Notes under the pieces: model-generated
What the model saw: the letters and a program-made list of their open reading frames with translations, nothing else
Databases searched by the model: none
Told to the model about the DNA's origin: nothing
Source: an uncultured Pelosinus sp.
GTDB lineage: Bacteria > Bacillota > Negativicutes > Sporomusales > Acetonemataceae
Length of the DNA stretch: 39,484 nt
Assembly: GCA_900542835.1 (NCBI GenBank)
Contig: UQPB01000031.1
Location: 1 to 39,484, forward strand
Direction: 5' to 3'
Part shown: positions 39,429 to 39,484 of the stretch, one piece after another
Layout: the number at the start of each line of letters is the position of its first letter
Position numbering within the stretch: the stretch's first letter is position 1
Made by a program: the position numbers and the translations under genes

Positions 39429-39484
39429 TCCGTTGATAAAGCCCCATCTACGTTGTTCCCCGCAAGGGGGATGCCGCCAACACT

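Noticed and set aside
1..39484. tRNA, rRNA, CRISPR array, transposase, phage or toxin-antitoxin genes
   Set aside because: None seen by eye. The repeats lack regular CRISPR-type spacing and there is no integrase or transposase frame.

Overview
The window looks like chromosomal DNA from a spore-forming Firmicute with high GC (roughly 55-60% by eye), most likely a Negativicutes/Sporomusaceae-type organism. The signs are two CotF-like coat proteins, T-box leaders, strong AGGAGG ribosome binding sites, a DegV/FakA fatty-acid kinase pair and a PerR-like regulator. The genus assignment is an inference. There are no rRNA, tRNA, CRISPR, phage or IS genes.

Layout. 0.4-2.5 kb: NiaP-like MFS transporter and CoA-type Nudix hydrolase. 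2.6-2.9 kb: a lone 88-aa unknown gene on the minus strand. 3.3-6.7 kb: GH18 lipoprotein, DJ-1/PfpI protein and LytR-CpsA-Psr (LCP) protein. 6.8-9.6 kb (minus): an FtsA-like ATPase with a long repeated C-terminal extension, followed by a Crp/Fnr regulator. 9.8-15.4 kb: a small CxxC protein, then FakB(DegV)-FakA-FchA, a secreted unknown and nicotinate phosphoribosyltransferase. 15.4-22.7 kb: branched-chain amino acid block, with ilvD behind an Ile-type T-box and leuACDB behind a Leu-type T-box, ending in an unlisted 42-aa ORF and an AT-rich terminator. 22.9-25.5 kb: M20 amidohydrolase plus two membrane proteins (DUF3100 and a 148-aa partner), probably an uptake-and-hydrolysis module. 25.7-30.0 kb: RmuC, a secreted protein built of two copies of one domain, and a DUF885 metallopeptidase. 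30.3-33.7 kb (minus): tex and an M29 aminopeptidase. 33.9-36.2 kb: MATE exporter and two coat proteins. 36.3-36.8 kb (minus): an AT-rich, probably imported GNAT acetyltransferase. 37.0-39.4 kb: PerR-like regulator, deoC and a membrane-anchored HExxH peptidase.

How it works together. ilvD and leuACDB each have a sigma-A-like promoter and a T-box whose specifier codon matches the pathway: AUC (Ile) for ilvD and CUC (Leu) for leuA. Both antiterminators carry UGGU, which fits a tRNA ending in A73-CCA. The lipid-precursor genes (fakB/fakA), folate enzyme (fchA) and NAD salvage enzyme sit head to tail in one likely transcription unit.

The most unusual items are: (1) a dispersed intergenic repeat family with the core CCTCYGTGGAAYCGTT, in at least eight copies, several as inverted pairs; one copy forms the C-terminal tail and stop codon of Tex and another sits between the leuA T-box terminator and the leuA start; (2) the FtsA-like protein with about five units of roughly 60 residues, each carrying paired Asn-Gly turns; (3) the M20/DUF3100/148-aa module, preceded by a sequence resembling the 5' half of a c-di-GMP-I riboswitch; (4) an extra 16-bp hairpin in front of the leuA T-box. 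No single region amounts to a proven new system.
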